A stretch of 5,442 nucleotides of DNA, from assembly GCA_017399515.1 (NCBI GenBank), contig JAFQBZ010000201.1:1-5442 (forward strand). Reading direction: 5' to 3'. The notes under the pieces are model-generated. The model did not search any database. It had not been told where the DNA came from and worked only from the letters and a program-made list of their open reading frames with translations. Shown here piece by piece: positions 5,151 through 5,442 of this stretch (position 1 is the first letter of the stretch; every line of letters begins with the position of its first letter). Both the position numbers and the translations under genes were made by a program. The stretch comes from Clostridia bacterium. Its GTDB lineage: Bacteria; Bacillota; Clostridia; Christensenellales; UBA1242.

Positions 5151-5442
5151 TTAATCTTCTACTCCACCCATCATTAAATCTGAAATTGGATGGTAATGAA
5201 CAAGTTCACCATACTCATAACTAAGGCGTTTTATAAAATTATTATAATCTTTTTCTCCCAATAAGTTCTTTAAATCTTCTGGTGTTTGGTGACTTTTAAT
5301 TTTTTCTAAATTCGCTAAAAGTAAATCCCCTGTTTGAATGTATTCATCTTTCTTTTTTTTCAATAAAGGAGTCTTTTTTCCCAATGAATGATAAACTAAT
5401 CCAAAGAAATTAAAAACAAACTGTTCAACATCAATAGGATTA
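5151..5442 (-). CDS. Hypothetical protein, C-terminal part (cut by right edge)
   Basis: Ninety-six codons plus TAA are readable, and the frame stays open to the edge, so the start is outside. An internal TTG at 5384 would give 77 residues, but the preceding codons (NPIDVEQFVFNFFGLVYHSL) are also open and protein-like, and no ribosome site precedes that TTG, so I treat the gene as partial. The visible part is soluble: an aromatic/hydrophobic stretch, a Lys cluster (LLKKKKDEY), a charged helical region (LLLANLEKIKSHQTPEDLKNLL), and a C-terminal segment with Tyr/His (GELVHYHPISDLMMGGVED). No known motif is recognised. The only terminator downstream is the shared stem at 5086-5113. Confidence 0.75.
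   Translation of the reverse strand, partial: NPIDVEQFVFNFFGLVYHSLGKKTPLLKKKKDEYIQTGDLLLANLEKIKSHQTPEDLKNLLGEKDYNNFIKRLSYEYGELVHYHPISDLMMGGVED

Noticed and set aside
1..5442. CRISPR array, tRNA/rRNA genes, insertion sequences, phage genes
   Set aside because: Both strands were read without finding regularly spaced repeats, tRNA-like cloverleaf ends, transposase motifs or phage structural genes.

Overview
The window is AT-rich DNA of a low-GC bacterium, most likely an uncultured Bacillota/Clostridia-like or related gut-type lineage. This is inferred from consensus Gram-positive Shine-Dalgarno boxes (GGAGG), sigma-A-like promoters, and the gene families present. All 15 tryptophan codons I can read in the genes are TGG, none of the long frames needs TGA, and every visible stop codon is TAA. 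That supports the standard bacterial code and argues against a TGA-reading mycoplasma. No species call is possible from the sequence alone.

Layout, left to right. Positions 1-2645 hold a tightly packed four-gene operon read leftward: a two-TM hypothetical protein, D-aminoacyl-tRNA deacylase (dtd), a DrrA-type ABC ATPase, and an ABC-2 permease cut by the left edge. Gaps are 1 and 26 bases, then a one-base stop/start overlap. A promoter (2680-2708) starts it. Positions 2756-3185 are a self-contained one-gene unit (promoter, 109-aa orphan protein, terminator), and 3222-4141 is another (promoter, six-TM protein with a Lys/Gln-rich tail, terminator overlapping the stop codon). Positions 4145-4357 hold a terminator and the 3' end of a leftward reading frame with no usable start, probably a gene remnant or a small tail-anchored protein gene. 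Positions 4380-5113 carry the only rightward gene, a short YitT-family membrane protein with its own promoter and a terminator that probably serves both strands. From 5151 to the right edge is the 3' end of an unrecognised leftward gene.

Functionally the window is mostly envelope proteins plus one translation-quality-control enzyme. The ATPase and permease should form one exporter of unknown substrate. Dtd and the two-TM protein are co-transcribed with it, but nothing in the sequence shows a shared pathway. I found no CRISPR array, rRNA, tRNA, insertion sequence or defence cassette, and no convincing novel multi-gene system. The points most worth a second look are the altered catalytic-region motifs in Dtd, the startless frame at 4181-4357, the orphan 109-aa protein, and terminators that share a near-identical stem.
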